Below, piece by piece: positions 8,901-60,788 of a stretch of DNA of 64,000 nucleotides (the first letter of the stretch is position 1; each line of letters begins with the position of its first letter). A program made the translations under genes and the position numbers. The notes under the pieces were generated by a model. It was given only the letters and a program-made list of their open reading frames with translations. It was not told where the DNA came from and made no database searches. The stretch is from Delphinapterus leucas (taxonomy: Eukaryota; Chordata; Mammalia; Artiodactyla; Monodontidae). The stretch covers positions 67,910,749 to 67,974,748 of the forward strand of contig NW_022098069.1 of NCBI RefSeq assembly GCF_002288925.2. The letters run 5' to 3'.

Positions 8901-11264
8901 CTAAAAAGAGCTTGTTATGACAAAGTACATAGAAGATTTAACTCTGATTTTAGTACCTATGTCCACTTAGTTTTGGAATGATTTTAATTAACAAGAAAAA
9001 GTACTGACAAACCATTAACAGGAAAATGAGTTAGAGGAGCAGGTATTGAAGTGTCTTCATCTCCCATGACAGGAGTACACTGGTTTTGCTAGGACAAAGT
9101 TAAAATCCAAGTTTGGAGATATCTAGGATTTGTCAAAAGAGAGTTTGCAGACCCCTAAGTCTAACATTCAAAGCACAATCCAGGCAATAACTAGAAGTAG
9201 GGCTAACAAGTGTGCTAAAGAGAAACTCAGATTTCTTATGGGCAGTTCAAACACATTAACACTAATATCAATGGGTGATTCTTTTTTGGTAAATTTAAAT
9301 TATCTTTGAAGGCAAAAAATATCCATTATTCTTTTTACTTCAAGGTTTGGGTTTAAAATTTGTTGCAGATTTTAAATAAAAATACACCAATTATTTTATT
9401 TCCATAGGACTTCGCTGCTATACCTCTCATCTACAGAACTAAAGCTGAGATTGAATTTAGTGAGCTGTCCAGTGACTCGATAGCCTGATGGTAAAGAAGC
9501 AGCACAAACTGTAGTCAGAGTTGTCTATAGCAGCTACTCTGACCCACAGGAGGACAATGTCCCTCTCTGGTATCAGACAATCACTCAGACTGATTTTACA
9601 GAAACAAAGTTTTAAAGGTGGAAGAGATGTTGGCTATCTCAGTATTTAAAGCTGCATTCTCAAATAGCACTCTATTTGAGAATGGTATGTACAAAGTAAC
9701 ACAACTGAAATATATTCTCCCAATCAAGCAAACATTTCCAGGGTCAGATTAAAATAAGTCTGAGATCTAATGAAATTGATGTGATTAGCAGTGTACCAGG
9801 AGCACAGGATTAGGATCCTTCTGTGGGTCACTGGGTCTTGGATTAGCTGTGAGGCCTGAGATAAGTCACACCCTTTCTAAACTTGTTACATTAAACCTAA
9901 CTCATAATGTAGTTAAGGATCAGGTAAGATCATGTTTTGAAAAGCAAAATTTCATTAATCCAGTCTATTCAATAATTATGATTACATTGATTTGATACAA
10001 TTTTTTTTTAAAACTTACCAAAACTACCATCCATTGGGTAATCAAGAGGTGCCAGTGGTTTTCTCGGTCCTGGTAAAGTAACAGCTGAATTAAAAGCCAA
10101 GACATCTTCACTTTCTGGTTTTTTAGATTCAACTGGCCTCTTCTGAGTCTCTTCTTCTGCTTCATCCACATGAATGGTAAATGCAGGCTGTTGACTGTTT
10201 GCTTTCCAGGGAGGAACGGTGACATGCTCATCATTTATAGGAAGATCCTTAAGAGGTGCAACCTAAAAAATAAATAACTGGCTTTGAGCCTATTAAGTGG
10301 AATTTTGTTCTGCTTTCATCCCCTTATACTGCATTTACTCCCAATTACTCTATCAGGAAAATTAAACTTTAGGGGGGAAAATCCAGACAAGGAAATTTGA
10401 GTAGTCAGTTGGAGAAAGAAGGGATGTTCCAATTTGTCACAGGCATTCCTGCAACGGTTTTAGGGTCAGATTAAGTGGAATTGGGCAAAACTAATCAAGG
10501 CCACGAGATGGGTGGAGTGGCAGGGCGAAAAATGCCAAATTTAGGAGAGATGGCAAAAAAGTGGTTTACCTCTTTCGCCCCAGGGTGGAGCAACAGAGCA
10601 AATTCGGTAAGATGGCGGAATTGACCAAAAGCAAAGTATTTTTTATACCCTTTCCTAAAGCAGAGGTAATCTCTTAACCATATGGGGAGGATGAAGGAAG
10701 TCCGAGCAGTGCCTGGGGCTTAAAAGCAGAGAGAAAGGCGTGGAGGTGGACAAAGGCCATACTCATGTTGTAGGGCTTGGTTTGACTTCGTTATCTATAG
10801 AAAAATACTCCCAATGGAGGAGAGCGGACAGCCAGCACAAACGCAGAGTGCTGGCAGGGAGAGTAATGGGAGAAACTAATGGGAGTAATGTGGCATCCTA
10901 CACTCCAGAAAACCAGGGATCAAGGGACTCCAGATCCTGGCTTCCCGCGAAAAGGCCAGGGGATGCTTTCTCGCCACTCTCCTCTGCCGGCTAAACCCAT
11001 GCAAAACTCCCGCTCGGCCCACCCTCCTGCAGATACGGCTCACTGCTTTACCCGTCGCGTCTTAGGCCTCTGCTGCGGCGCTGGTCCCCGCGAGTTCCCG
11101 GCCTTCAGTACCGCCAGCCCAGCGCGGGTCCGGGACTGCTGGGTGGGCGCCGCCTTCTCGGGGTTGATGTTCTCCTGGTCCTCCTGGAGCGCCGTCTGCT
11201 GCAATGTTAACAGCGCCGAGCCTGCCTCGCGGGCCGCAGGCCCGGGCGCGGAGCTGCCCAACAT
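5899..11264 (-). CDS. CCNA2: CCNA2 (cyclin A2), complete, 8 coding exons
   Basis: Cyclin A2 activates CDK2 in S phase and CDK1 in G2/M, mainly in the nucleus, and is destroyed by APC/C from prometaphase. Eight exons join to 1299 nt, that is 432 residues plus stop, the length of the human protein. Visible motifs are an N-terminal destruction box (RTRAGLAVL, about residues 45-53), the MRAIL substrate-docking patch in [11 protein letters not shown] (residues 210-214), the first cyclin fold (about 180-307; [20 protein letters not shown]) and the second fold to the C-terminus. The start is the ATG at 11264; no upstream in-frame ATG was seen. Odd points are Thr and Ala replacing the expected Ile and Gly at residues 355 and 357. 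The gene is tandem with BBS7 and convergent with EXOSC9. The promoter shows E2F/DREAM-type CDE/CHR control. Confidence 0.97.
6305..6438 (-). CDS. CCNA2: CCNA2 coding exon 7
   Basis: The acceptor is tcctgcag|CCT GAA TCA; the donor is TCA AA|gtaaga. It encodes [20 protein letters not shown] to REKYKNS. Confidence 0.95.
6865..6978 (-). CDS. CCNA2: CCNA2 coding exon 6
   Basis: The acceptor is ttcattccag|TTT TTG GGA; the donor is AGC TGG|gtatgt. It encodes 38 residues, [20 protein letters not shown] then [18 protein letters not shown]. The TAAAA stretch departs from the usual IAGAA. Confidence 0.94.
7402..7609 (-). CDS. CCNA2: CCNA2 coding exon 5
   Basis: The acceptor is tcattgtag|A AAG TTT; the donor is GCA ATG|gtaagt. 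It encodes [20 protein letters not shown] through NCKVESLAM. It is the junction of the two cyclin folds. Confidence 0.95.
8246..8469 (-). CDS. CCNA2: CCNA2 coding exon 4 (cyclin box, MRAIL patch)
   Basis: The acceptor is tctcaacag|GTT AAA TGT; the donor is GCC TC|gtaagt. It encodes [20 protein letters not shown], then MRAIL and most of the first cyclin fold. Confidence 0.96.
8672..8784 (-). CDS. CCNA2: CCNA2 coding exon 3
   Basis: The acceptor is ttctcctag|AG TCA CCA; the donor is ATG GAG|gtaaag. It encodes [20 protein letters not shown] to HTYLREME, leading into the first cyclin fold. Confidence 0.95.
9790..9960 (+). mobile_element. MIR-like fragment
   Basis: It has ggattagctgtgaggcctga followed by gataagtcacaccctttcta, the MIR core. 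It lies in CCNA2 intron 2. Confidence 0.5.
10019..10262 (-). CDS. CCNA2: CCNA2 coding exon 2
   Basis: The acceptor is ttttttag|GTT GCA CCT; the donor is AGT TTT G|gtaagt, leaving phase 1. It encodes [20 protein letters not shown] to DYPMDGSF. Confidence 0.95.
11052..11264 (-). CDS. CCNA2: CCNA2 coding exon 1
   Basis: It starts at ATG ([19 protein letters not shown]) and ends ...PKTRR|gtaaa in phase 0. It contains the destruction box RTRAGLAVL. The exon is CpG-rich. Confidence 0.95.
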
Positions 11265-11521
11265 CACTGCTCCCGGGGGCGCGGCGGGATCAGCCTGCGG
11301 CGCCAAGCAGCGTGCACTGCGTCCCGCCGATCAGCCTAGGTACACTCCAGCTGTACCCGCCCGCCGCAGCTCGGGCCAGCCTACCCACCCGCTGGCCCGC
11401 TCGAGATCGTGTACGACCGAGGAGGTTGCGAAAGGCGGAGACAGGCACTGCCGGACGTGGAGGACCAAAGACGCCCCCGAAATGAAGCGAGCAGCCCGCC
11501 GGAGCGGCGGCTGTTCATGCA

Positions 11522-11582
11522 GTTCAAGTATCCCGCGACTATTGAAATGGACCAATGAAAAGGGCCGAGGCCCGTGACGTCA
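11522..11582 (-). promoter_or_regulatory. CCNA2 core promoter: CRE, CCAAT box and CDE/CHR
   Basis: Read on the minus strand, the order is a perfect CRE TGACGTCA (11582-11575), an inverted CCAAT box (ATTGG, 11556-11552), a CDE-like TCGCGGGA (11538-11531) and a CHR-like ACTTGAAC (11529-11522). This order is known from the cyclin A2 promoter, where ATF/CREB, NF-Y and DREAM/B-MYB complexes give repression in G0/G1 and activation in S/G2. The start codon is 258 bases downstream, so transcription should start just after the CHR. Confidence 0.9.
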
Positions 11583-11865
11583 CTCGGGGCGACGCGGTCG
11601 CAGGCGAGTGAAGGCGGCTGCGAAGGCAACCGAGCAGGGGCGGAGCGGGGCGAAGAGACGTCGAACGGCGGCAGGAGGAAGTACGCGCGCCCGGCGGGGA
11701 GGCGGGGCCTAAGTCTACTGTGACTTTAAATGGGGCCGCTAGGCGGTCCCCGTCTCGGGGTAAGGGCTGTCTCTAGGATAAACTGAATTAAACTTTAGCA
11801 ATTAGTAGCGGGCCGCCCCGGCCTTCTGCCCTAGGACCTCCAGTTAGCTTGACTGACTAGTTTCT

Positions 11866-12040
11866 CAAGGTCTAAAATCTGATCCGGCCACATACTGGCC
11901 TGGTGGTCTTGTTCAAGTTATTCAGTGTCTCCAATTCTCAATTTTCCTATCTGTTAATTGGGAATGATATCTACGCGTTATACAGTTGTCGTTAGTATTA
12001 AATAACGTGCATAAGTCATTTAACACGCTGCTTATGTAAC
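11866..12040 (+). mobile_element. MIR-like SINE fragment
   Basis: It has the MIR core pattern (gttcaagttattcagtgtctccaattctcaattttcc, then tctgttaattgggaatgatat). It is old and diverged and lies between the CCNA2 promoter and the BBS7 3' end. Confidence 0.55.
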
Positions 12041-13080
12041 TGATATAATATTGAAAGACTATAATGTCATCTTACCATTTAGGTGTTTCTTCACAGTCTT
12101 ATGCTTTTTATTTTTCCTAATGAAGATGCAATTAATTTAAAGTGCCACCTTGAACTACTGTTGATATATGTAACAAACAGTAATGTACTACAAGAAATTC
12201 AACTAGACAGTCATTAATTTTTATCTCTTTTTTCTCCCCAAGGTGTGGCAGCCGACAAAAAGCTCGGAGTAAAATTCTAGTGACCTAGATATAATTATGT
12301 GTTCCATTTAGAAATGAAGGTTGTTTAAACATAGTAAAAGCAATATGACCTTATAAAAGTAAAACTCTCTTAGCAATATGTGCCTTTAACAAATTTTCAC
12401 ATTTAATATACAAGGCTTGCACATAACTAATAAATATAATGGTATATAATTAAGAAGCACTGTTGTTTTCCAACAAATTCATAAGTGTGCCCTTCTTGAA
12501 AACACACAGAATAGTTTATTTTCTATTGTAATCCTTATGCTATTTTAAACAACCTTTAAGTACAATATTCACCTGAATATGAATAAAATATGAATTAAGA
12601 TTAATGACTTCCATAGCCTTAAAGTCATATTTCCCTCCATTTATGATAAAAAAGAAAACAGTGGATATTAGTGCAGGAAAATCTAAGAAGCTGTCACTAT
12701 TTCGACACTATTCACATGTAGTATACTTGTATAGCCCTACTGGTTACAGCACATCAAGTTAAGATCCCCCCAATCTGTGCAAATTCTGCTGATTTCCCTG
12801 GCCAACTCAAGTATTTTACCAACTGAGCATGGGTCACAAAACATTACCAAGCAACAGCAAAATCAATTGTAAATCAATCTCAATTCCTTAAAAAAAATTT
12901 ATGTTATTTCCCCTGGTTGACAACATACATAGTAACCAGAATGCAATCCAGGCACCAGAACTTGGGTTCCACCTTTACAAAATAATAGCATGTCCTCTTA
13001 AACACTTAACCTCACTGAGAATCAGTTTTCTTACATGATTTGACAAAATAATCAATATATGTTGTCAAGATCAAATGAGG

Positions 13081-13440
13081 AGGGACTTCCCTGGTGGCAC
13101 AGTGGTTAGGAATCCACCTGCCAATGCAGGGGACACGGGTTTGATCCCTGGTCCAGAAAGATCCCACATGCCGCAGAGCAACTAAGCCCCTGCGCCACAA
13201 CTACTGAGCCTGCGCTCTAGAGCCGGTGAGCCACAACTACTGAAGCTTGCGTGCCTAGAGCCCATGCTCCGCAACAAGAGAAGCCACCACAATGAGAAGC
13301 CCTCTCACCGCACTGAAGAGTAGCCCCGGCTCGCTGAACTAGAGAAAGCCCGCACGCAGCAGTGAAGACCCAACACAGCAAAAAAATTATTAATTAATTA
13401 ATTAAAAAAATAATAATTAGCCAAAAATACATTAAAAAAA
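13081..13440 (+). mobile_element. CHR-type SINE, long form
   Basis: The head is agggacttccctggtggcac; the body holds repeated cacaactactgag units and the tail is AT-rich. The target duplication tcaaatgagg is perfect at 13071-13080 and 13441-13450. Confidence 0.95.
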
Positions 13441-13670
13441 TCAAATGAGGTAACATACGTAAATACATTTTGAAAACTGTAAAGTTTATACATACGTGTG
13501 TTAGCTTATTAAATATTTGAATATATTTTTATTTTCCAAATAATAGTTCTCGATTATTATAAACATTATAATTACTATAAAATAATTATTTTATACAATG
13601 ATTATTATAAAACATCCACTTGAAAAAAATTCATTAAAATCCCTTATAATCATTCCACTTGTTTTAAAAT

Positions 13671-13770
13671 CTCCTCTCTCTCTCTCTCTGTCTCTCTGTC
13701 TCTCTCTGTCTCTCTCTCTCTCTCTCTGTCTCTCTTTCTCTCTCTTTTTCTCTCTTACTCCTCTTCCTCT
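13671..13770. repeat. (CT)n-rich low-complexity tract
   Basis: Interrupted TCTCTC repeats with TG and T-run interruptions. Arg/Glu-rich and Leu/Ser-rich reading frames here are artefacts of the repeat. Confidence 0.95.
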
Positions 13771-13778
13771 TCCTCTTT

Positions 13779-13893
13779 CTCTGCTATGTGAGGACACAAC
13801 AAGAAAGCAACCATCTGCAAGCCAAGAAGAGAGCTCTCACCAGAGCCCAACCACGCTGGCACCTTGACCCCAGACTTCCAGCCTCTAGAACTC
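13779..13893 (+). mobile_element. MLT1-like MaLR LTR fragment
   Basis: It matches the 3' part of MLT1 LTRs (gtgaggacacaacaagaaag; acttccagcctctagaactc) and is cut off by the following SINE. Only LTR sequence is present, no coding part. Confidence 0.65.
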
Positions 13894-14081
13894 ACGCGGA
13901 CCTCTCACTGCTGTGGCCTCTCCCGCTGCAGAGCGCAGGCTCCGGACGCGCAGGCCCAGCGGCCATGGCTCACGGGCCCAGCTGCTCCGTGGCACGTGAG
14001 ACCCTCCTGGACCGGGGCACGAACTCGTGTGCCCTGCATCGGCAGGCGGACTCTCAACCACTGCGCCACCAGGGAAGCCCT
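13894..14081 (-). mobile_element. CHR-type SINE, 'gccatggc' form
   Basis: The reverse copy has gagcggccatggctcacgg-like sequence in the middle and the head gggcttccctggtggcgca at the right edge. It sits about 270 bases from the BBS7 stop codon, possibly within the 3' UTR. Confidence 0.92.
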
Positions 14082-14348
14082 GAATGCGGATCTTGATGTT
14101 TGAATATGTTTTAACCTTGCACGATGTCTATACTAACAATATAGGGGTTGTTTGATAAATATTTTAAAAATTAAAAAAAAAGTTCCATTTGTCAAAAAAA
14201 AATAGAAGCATTACTAAGTCATAACATATTTTTAGATAATATTAAAAAACGCACTTGAAATAAAAGTATATACAGTTAGCTTGCAATTCTATTTTAACAT
14301 TTTTCATTTAAACATACAACTTCTTTGGAACTTTACCTTATTTATATT

Positions 14349-55809
<41,461 letters not shown>

Positions 55810-56124
55810 GACGGAGGCACGGACGCGCTGGGCAGCGCCAGGCCAGGCCAGGTAGGATAGAGGCTGCGGGACCCCAGGCCTCCAAAGGGAAAAAGCTTGC
55901 TTCCCCACTGAGGGCCAACGCCAACTACTGAGGGCTCAGTGGGGGATGCAAAGGCGGAGCGTCAGGGCAGCGGCGTCCTGCGTGACGTCCGTACGTTCCT
56001 GAGAGAGGGCCCCGGAAGGAAATGAAGCCCCACCCCCTCCCGACAGACCGCCCACTGACTTAACCCGCTCCAATGAGAGGCGGAGAGGAACGGAGGGCGA
56101 GCTCCAGGAGACCTGAGAAGGGTG

Positions 56125-56138
56125 GTTTCCAGGGAGAC
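56125..56138. promoter_or_regulatory. RFX X-box-like site upstream of BBS7
   Basis: GTTTCCAGGGAGAC has the two inverted half-sites (GTTTCC and GGAGAC) of the RFX X-box, typical of ciliary gene promoters. It lies 316 bases upstream of the BBS7 start codon. Binding is inferred from sequence and gene function. Confidence 0.5.
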
Positions 56139-56309
56139 CGGAGACGCAGTCTTGGCTATGCCTCCGCCACCGCCTTGAGCCCCAAGTCTTAAGTCTTTTC
56201 TGTGTAGAGCCTTAACTTGAAGTCTTGGTAGATTCTGACCTGTTTCACCGCCACTAGAAAGGATCCCTCAAAGAATTAGGTTTCACCGCCATAAGAGTTA
56301 GCTTACAGC

Positions 56310-57540
56310 AGCATAGGAGTTCTCAAACTTTTGGCTCTAGGACCCCTTTACAAAACTCTTATAACTATTGAGGACCCCAAAGACCTTTTGGTTATATGAA
56401 TTATCTATTGATATTTACCATATTAGAAATTAGAACTAAGTTTCTAAAAAATATACTGAAAAAAATGAACTCATTATATAAATATTTTAATGAAAAATAA
56501 CTATTTCCAAAATAAAGAAAAGTAAAAAGACTGGCTTTGTTTGCAAATCTATTCACTGTCCACCTGAACAGTGAAAAGGGGAGTCCCAGATCTACTTCTG
56601 CATACAATCTATTGGTATATGTTGTTTTTTGTTTCTTTGTTAAGTATATAAAGAAAATGTGGTCCAAACTCAACAAGTGGTAGTTTTTGAAAAGTTAATT
56701 GCAATGTGGCTTCATTATACAACATCTCCAAAAGTCCACTTGTTAATATCATCACAGATTCCATCAGAAAAGTTTTGAAGTGTTGGAAAGTTGTCAACCT
56801 CAGATGGCAGATACAAATTTTTGAAAAATTCTAATTTGTGCTTAAAAGCTTGAATTTGAAGCATTGGCAACAAATGTCAATTATTTTCCTTGAAATGATA
56901 GTTTTCCTTCTTGAATTCACAAGAAAGTGTATGCCAAGTATCCAAGTCTAAATAATCATAATTTGTCAGTCGTGCTTTCAAAAAAAGTTCCACGAAAAAA
57001 ACAGTGAGTTCAGCTAGCAATTCAAATAATCATACAAATGCTTTTCCTTGAAACAACTAATGTACTTCCGTATTCAGTAGCAATGCTTCATGCATACTTC
57101 CCATGTCACCCCACAGAGTATTAAAAAGGATATGTACTTGGACTTCCTTGGTGGTCCAGTGGTTAAGACTCCACCCTTCCACTGCAGGGAGCCCAGGTTC
57201 GATCCCTGGTGGAGGAACTAGGATCCCACATGCCACGTGGCATGGCCGAATTAAAAAAAAAAAAATGATATGTACTACGAGTAGAGGCTTAAAATTAACA
57301 ATTTTCACTGCTTCATAAAGAACATTTTTACATGAAACTTTGTTTCCTGTCAATGTGTGGCCTTGATCCACGCTTAAGTACCAGCAGTATTAACCAACCT
57401 TGCTTTTGTACCATTAGTACAAATGTCCACACAGTGAAAAGGGCAAGTAGCATCTTATTGTTATGAAAATACCTTCAAAATCACAGACCCCCCGAAAAGG
57501 CCTCAGGGACCCTCTGACTATTGCTGGCCTATAGTGACCC
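56310..57540 (-). mobile_element. Charlie-like hAT DNA transposon remnant with dead transposase
   Basis: The left edge holds the hAT-type end gagttctcaaacttttggct. Minus-strand frames carry pieces of a hAT transposase (MGSMHEALLLNTEVH; FFVELFLKARLTNYDYLDL; NEATLQLTFQKLPLVEFG) separated by stops. It is interrupted by the SINE at 57139-57266. It sits immediately upstream of the BBS7 promoter. Confidence 0.7.
57139..57266 (+). mobile_element. Short CHR-type SINE
   Basis: The head is tggacttccttggtggtcca, with ggaactaggatcccacatgc and a poly-A tail. A perfect duplication gatatgtact lies at 57129-57138 and 57267-57276. Confidence 0.93.
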
Positions 57541-57737
57541 ATGATCTGATTGAGAGCTGACCTTACTTGACTCACTTTCATCAGTCCTTCCTTTGTGCAT
57601 ACCACACTCTGCCTACAGAAATACTACAGATGAATAAGTGGTTTCTGTGGTCTACTGGGGAGAGTTCACAAATGATTTCTGTGGTCAACTAGGGGAGAGT
57701 TCACAAATGTTTGTGAAACAAGAATTAAGCCCTTGAG

Positions 57738-57857
57738 AAGAGGTTCTTTTTTTTTTTTAACATCTTTATTGGGGTATAATTGCTTTACAATGGTGTGTTA
57801 GTTTCTGCTTTATAACAAAGTGAATCAGTTATACATATACATATGTTCCCATATCTA
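57738..57857 (-). mobile_element. L1 3'-end fragment (reverse)
   Basis: It has a T run, tttattggggtataattgct, then tttacaatggtgtgttagtt and gtgaatcagttatacatata, the reverse of cetartiodactyl L1 3' ends. Low divergence. Confidence 0.8.
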
Positions 57858-57947
57858 AGAAGAGGTTCTTAAGAAAAGAAATTACTTCCTACACAGAGAT
57901 CTGAGAAAGTTTTGCCTAGGTCCCAGGATATTCCAGACAATTCTTTT

Positions 57948-58300
57948 TTTTTTTAATTTTTTATTTAAATTTTATTTTTGGCTGTCTTGGGTCTTCGTTG
58001 CTGCATGCGGGCTTTCTCTAGTTGCAGAGGGTGGGGGCTACTCTTCGTTGCAGTGCAGCGGGCTTCTCATTGCAGTGGCTTCTCTTGTTGTGGAGCACGG
58101 GCTCTAGGCATGCGGGCTTCAGTAGTTGTGGCACGCGGGCTCAGTAGTTGTGGCTCGCGGGCTCTAGAGCACAGGCTCAGTAGTTGTGGCGCACAGGCTT
58201 ATTTGTTCCGCAGCATGTGGGATCTTCCCGGACCAGGGCTCGAACCCTTGTCCCCTGCATTGGCAGGCGGATTCTTAACCACTGCACCAACAGGGAAGCC
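57948..58300 (-). mobile_element. CHR-type SINE, long form (reverse)
   Basis: T-rich tail at the left, head reversed (ggggcttccctgttggtgca) at the right. A perfect duplication ccagacaattctttt lies at 57933-57947 and 58301-58315. Confidence 0.95.
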
Positions 58301-58518
58301 CCAGACAATTCTTTTGCTGAGGCCAAAATAACTCAGTATTGAAATAGACAACAATGCCTGAAGATGGTTTAGCTGTGTAGAAATTTGGAGAAAATACCCA
58401 TTTAGACTCCACAAAAATACATATAAATTTTAGAAGTAAATTGAAAAAATAAAGCCATAGAGGAGATAAAATAGAATTGTAATAGAATTTTATGGAATTT
58501 AGGGGGTTGGAAGGTGTA

Positions 58519-58938
58519 TTAGTTAGATAGAGCCACTATAATAAAGTAGTACAAACTGAGTGGCTTAGACAACAGAAATTTATTTTCTTGTATGATCTCA
58601 CAGGCTAGGATTACAAAATCAAGTTGTCAGCAGGGAACCGAACAAATCCTCCGAGGCATTTCTCCTGGGTGTGTAGATGGCCATCTTCTCCCTGTTTCTT
58701 CATATGGTCTTCCCTCTGTGTTCATCTGTGTCCTAATCTCCTCCTCTAATAAGGCCATCAGTCATGCAGGATAAAGGCCCACCCTAGTGACCTAACTTTA
58801 ACTTAATTATTTCTTTAAAGGTCCTTTCTCCAAATACAGTCACATTCTGAGGTACTGGGGATTAGGATTTCAACATATGAATTTGGCGGGGGCTGGGGGT
58901 GGGGGGGAGGCACAATTCAGCCCATAACAGAAAGGAAT
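58519..58938 (-). mobile_element. MLT1-like MaLR LTR (reverse)
   Basis: It has actgagtggcttagacaaca, then tccaaatacagtcacattct and gcacaattcagcccataaca, the reverse of MLT1 LTRs. It is a solo LTR with no coding part, and contains a G-rich run at 58887-58910. Confidence 0.75.
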
Positions 58939-59047
58939 TTGTTTCATCTTAAAAAGAATAGAAGAAACCACAAAGAAAAAACAGATATAAAAAACAAAGA
59001 TTAGACATTTCAATATGTCACAAAAATTTTAAAACAAAAAAATTTAG

Positions 59048-59408
59048 GACTTCCCTGGTGGCGCAGTGGTTAAGAATCTGCCTGCCAATGCAGGGGACAC
59101 AGGTTCGAGCCCTGGTCCAGGAAGATCCCACATGCCACATAGCGACAAAGCCCGTGCGCCACAACTACTGAGCCCATGTGCCACAACTACTGAGCCCATG
59201 TGCCACAACTATTGAGCCCACGTGCCACAGCTACTAAAGCCCGCACGCCTAGAGCCTGTGCTCCAGAACAAGAGAAGCCACCGCAATGAGAAGCCAGCGC
59301 ACCGCAACAAAGAGTAGCCCCTTGCTCAATGCAACTAGAGAAAGCCCGCGCACAGCAATGAAGACCGAATGCAGCCCCCAAATAAATAAATACATTTATA
59401 AAAAAAAA
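59048..59408 (+). mobile_element. CHR-type SINE, long form
   Basis: The head is gacttccctggtggcgcagt; the body has four consecutive cacaacta-ctgagccc-a units and the tail is A-rich. The flanks share a short tttagg-type duplication. Confidence 0.93.
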
Positions 59409-59559
59409 AATTTAGGAGAAATATGTGTAGTTAGTATCTTAATAAACAGTTCATACAAATATTTAAAAAAGAAATATAATTATTCCAATAAGAAAAACAT
59501 GAACAGACAATACACAAAAAAGGTGGCTACTGAACAAACATATAAAAATTTGTTACCTT

Positions 59560-60070
59560 CACTTGTAATCAATAATATTAAAGCAAGATACCTTTTTTGC
59601 CTTTCAAATTAGAAAATAAATTTAAATGATACCACTATATGCTGTAGAGAGAGCATGTGCTCATCATCCATGATGCTTTAAACTAGTAATAAAAACCCTT
59701 TTCAAAAGCAACTTAGTAATGTATATCCAAATCTATAAATTATGTGGTGATATTTTTAACCTATAACCCCAATTCTGGATATTTAGTCTATGAAAACAAC
59801 ACAAAATAGGTTAGAAGCCATGATCGAGGCATTATTTAAAGTAGGAACCTACGTGTCCAATAGTAGGGGAGTATTGCATCCCTCCACTTTCCGGGCTATT
59901 ATGCAGCCATTGAAAGTGAAAATAATGAAGGCTGTATAGCAATGTGGAAAGTGCTCAGGACAATTTTAAAAGAATATCAAATTGTGTGTATACTATGACT
60001 TCAATTATAGGAAAAGACTGTTAAGAAATATACCAAAATAACTTTAGTCGGTTATAAATTGAAGAATTAT
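59560..60070 (+). mobile_element. Old L1-like 3' fragment
   Basis: It has caacttagtaatgtatatcc, then aacctacgtgtccaatagta and ggctattatgcagccattga, as in old L1 ORF2 ends. Diverged. Confidence 0.5.
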
Positions 60071-60770
60071 GAGCTTCTCCTCCTGTTTTTTTGTTTTCCG
60101 TAAGGTGTTTAAGAGTCATCTGTTTAACTGGGCATAGTTTCCAAAGTACGCAATCCGCTGTCCCAGTGATTGCAAGTTTCTGATAAAGGGTATTCTAAGA
60201 CGGTGAGTACCGAATCTTCCCACCGTCTATTTTCTTGTTTCCCTTTTTAGGTCCTGGCAGTGCATGTTAACAATTTAAGGAAAATGGTACCGATATCAAT
60301 ATTGTTATGTTTTTGTATTATAACAAACAAACCATCAAAATGTCAAAAACCTGGTGAAGTGGGCAGACATTATCTTTTTAAAAATGATGCTTGGGAAGTA
60401 TTTATAGTATTCCAGGACTGGGTGAAATCTTAGAAAACATTAATTCAACGTTTTCCCTTTTGGATTCACAAACTATTTTCATAGTAGTATATAATCCTTC
60501 AAAGCTCTTAGGAATTTTAATAATAACTTAATTTTTTCATTGTGTGGTTTTGCAATTAATTTTGTGTAATTTTTGCATATAAATGTAACTTTAAAGAAAA
60601 GGTATTTAGATTGCTATTTAATTAAGGTGGCATTATAGAATTCATCTTTATACAATATTTATAATATTTGTAATAAAAACATAGGCTGGCAATGCTTATT
60701 TTCCATTTAAGAAGTGATGCCCGCTGTTTATTTCACATTCAGTTAATTGTGTAAAAGATGAGAGGTTTTC
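60070..60770. other. Intergenic stretch, nothing recognised
   Basis: AT-rich single-copy-looking DNA upstream of BBS7. No coding exon or repeat identified. Confidence 0.4.
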
Positions 60771-60788
60771 TTTTGAAGATCAACTTTT

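Larger units (their letters stand above)
10975..11830. promoter_or_regulatory. CpG island over the CCNA2 promoter and exon 1
   Basis: GC content and CpG density rise sharply against the AT-rich surroundings. The stretch includes GC boxes (ggggcggagcggggcg near 11637-11652; gaggcggggcc near 11700) upstream of the CRE. Boundaries are by eye. Confidence 0.8.
12041..14348 (-). other. BBS7 3' UTR and BBS7-CCNA2 intergenic stretch
   Basis: It lies between the BBS7 stop and the CCNA2 promoter. Minus-strand AATAAA signals (TTTATT) at 12107-12112 and 12515-12520 are candidate BBS7 3' ends; in human the two genes are only a few hundred bases apart. The stretch also holds two CHR-type SINEs, a CT microsatellite and an MLT1 fragment listed separately. 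No other gene is seen. Confidence 0.5.

Noticed and set aside
10879..11577. Plus-strand ORF of 232 codons across the CCNA2 promoter and exon 1
   Set aside because: It is antisense to CCNA2 exon 1 inside a CpG island, has no recognised domain, and its length fits GC-rich DNA with few stops.
13591..13867. Arg/Glu-rich and Leu/Ser-rich ORFs
   Set aside because: They are produced by the CT/AG microsatellite.
59150..59235. Tandem repeats of about 20 bases resembling an array
   Set aside because: They are the normal internal repeat units of the long-form CHR-type SINE.
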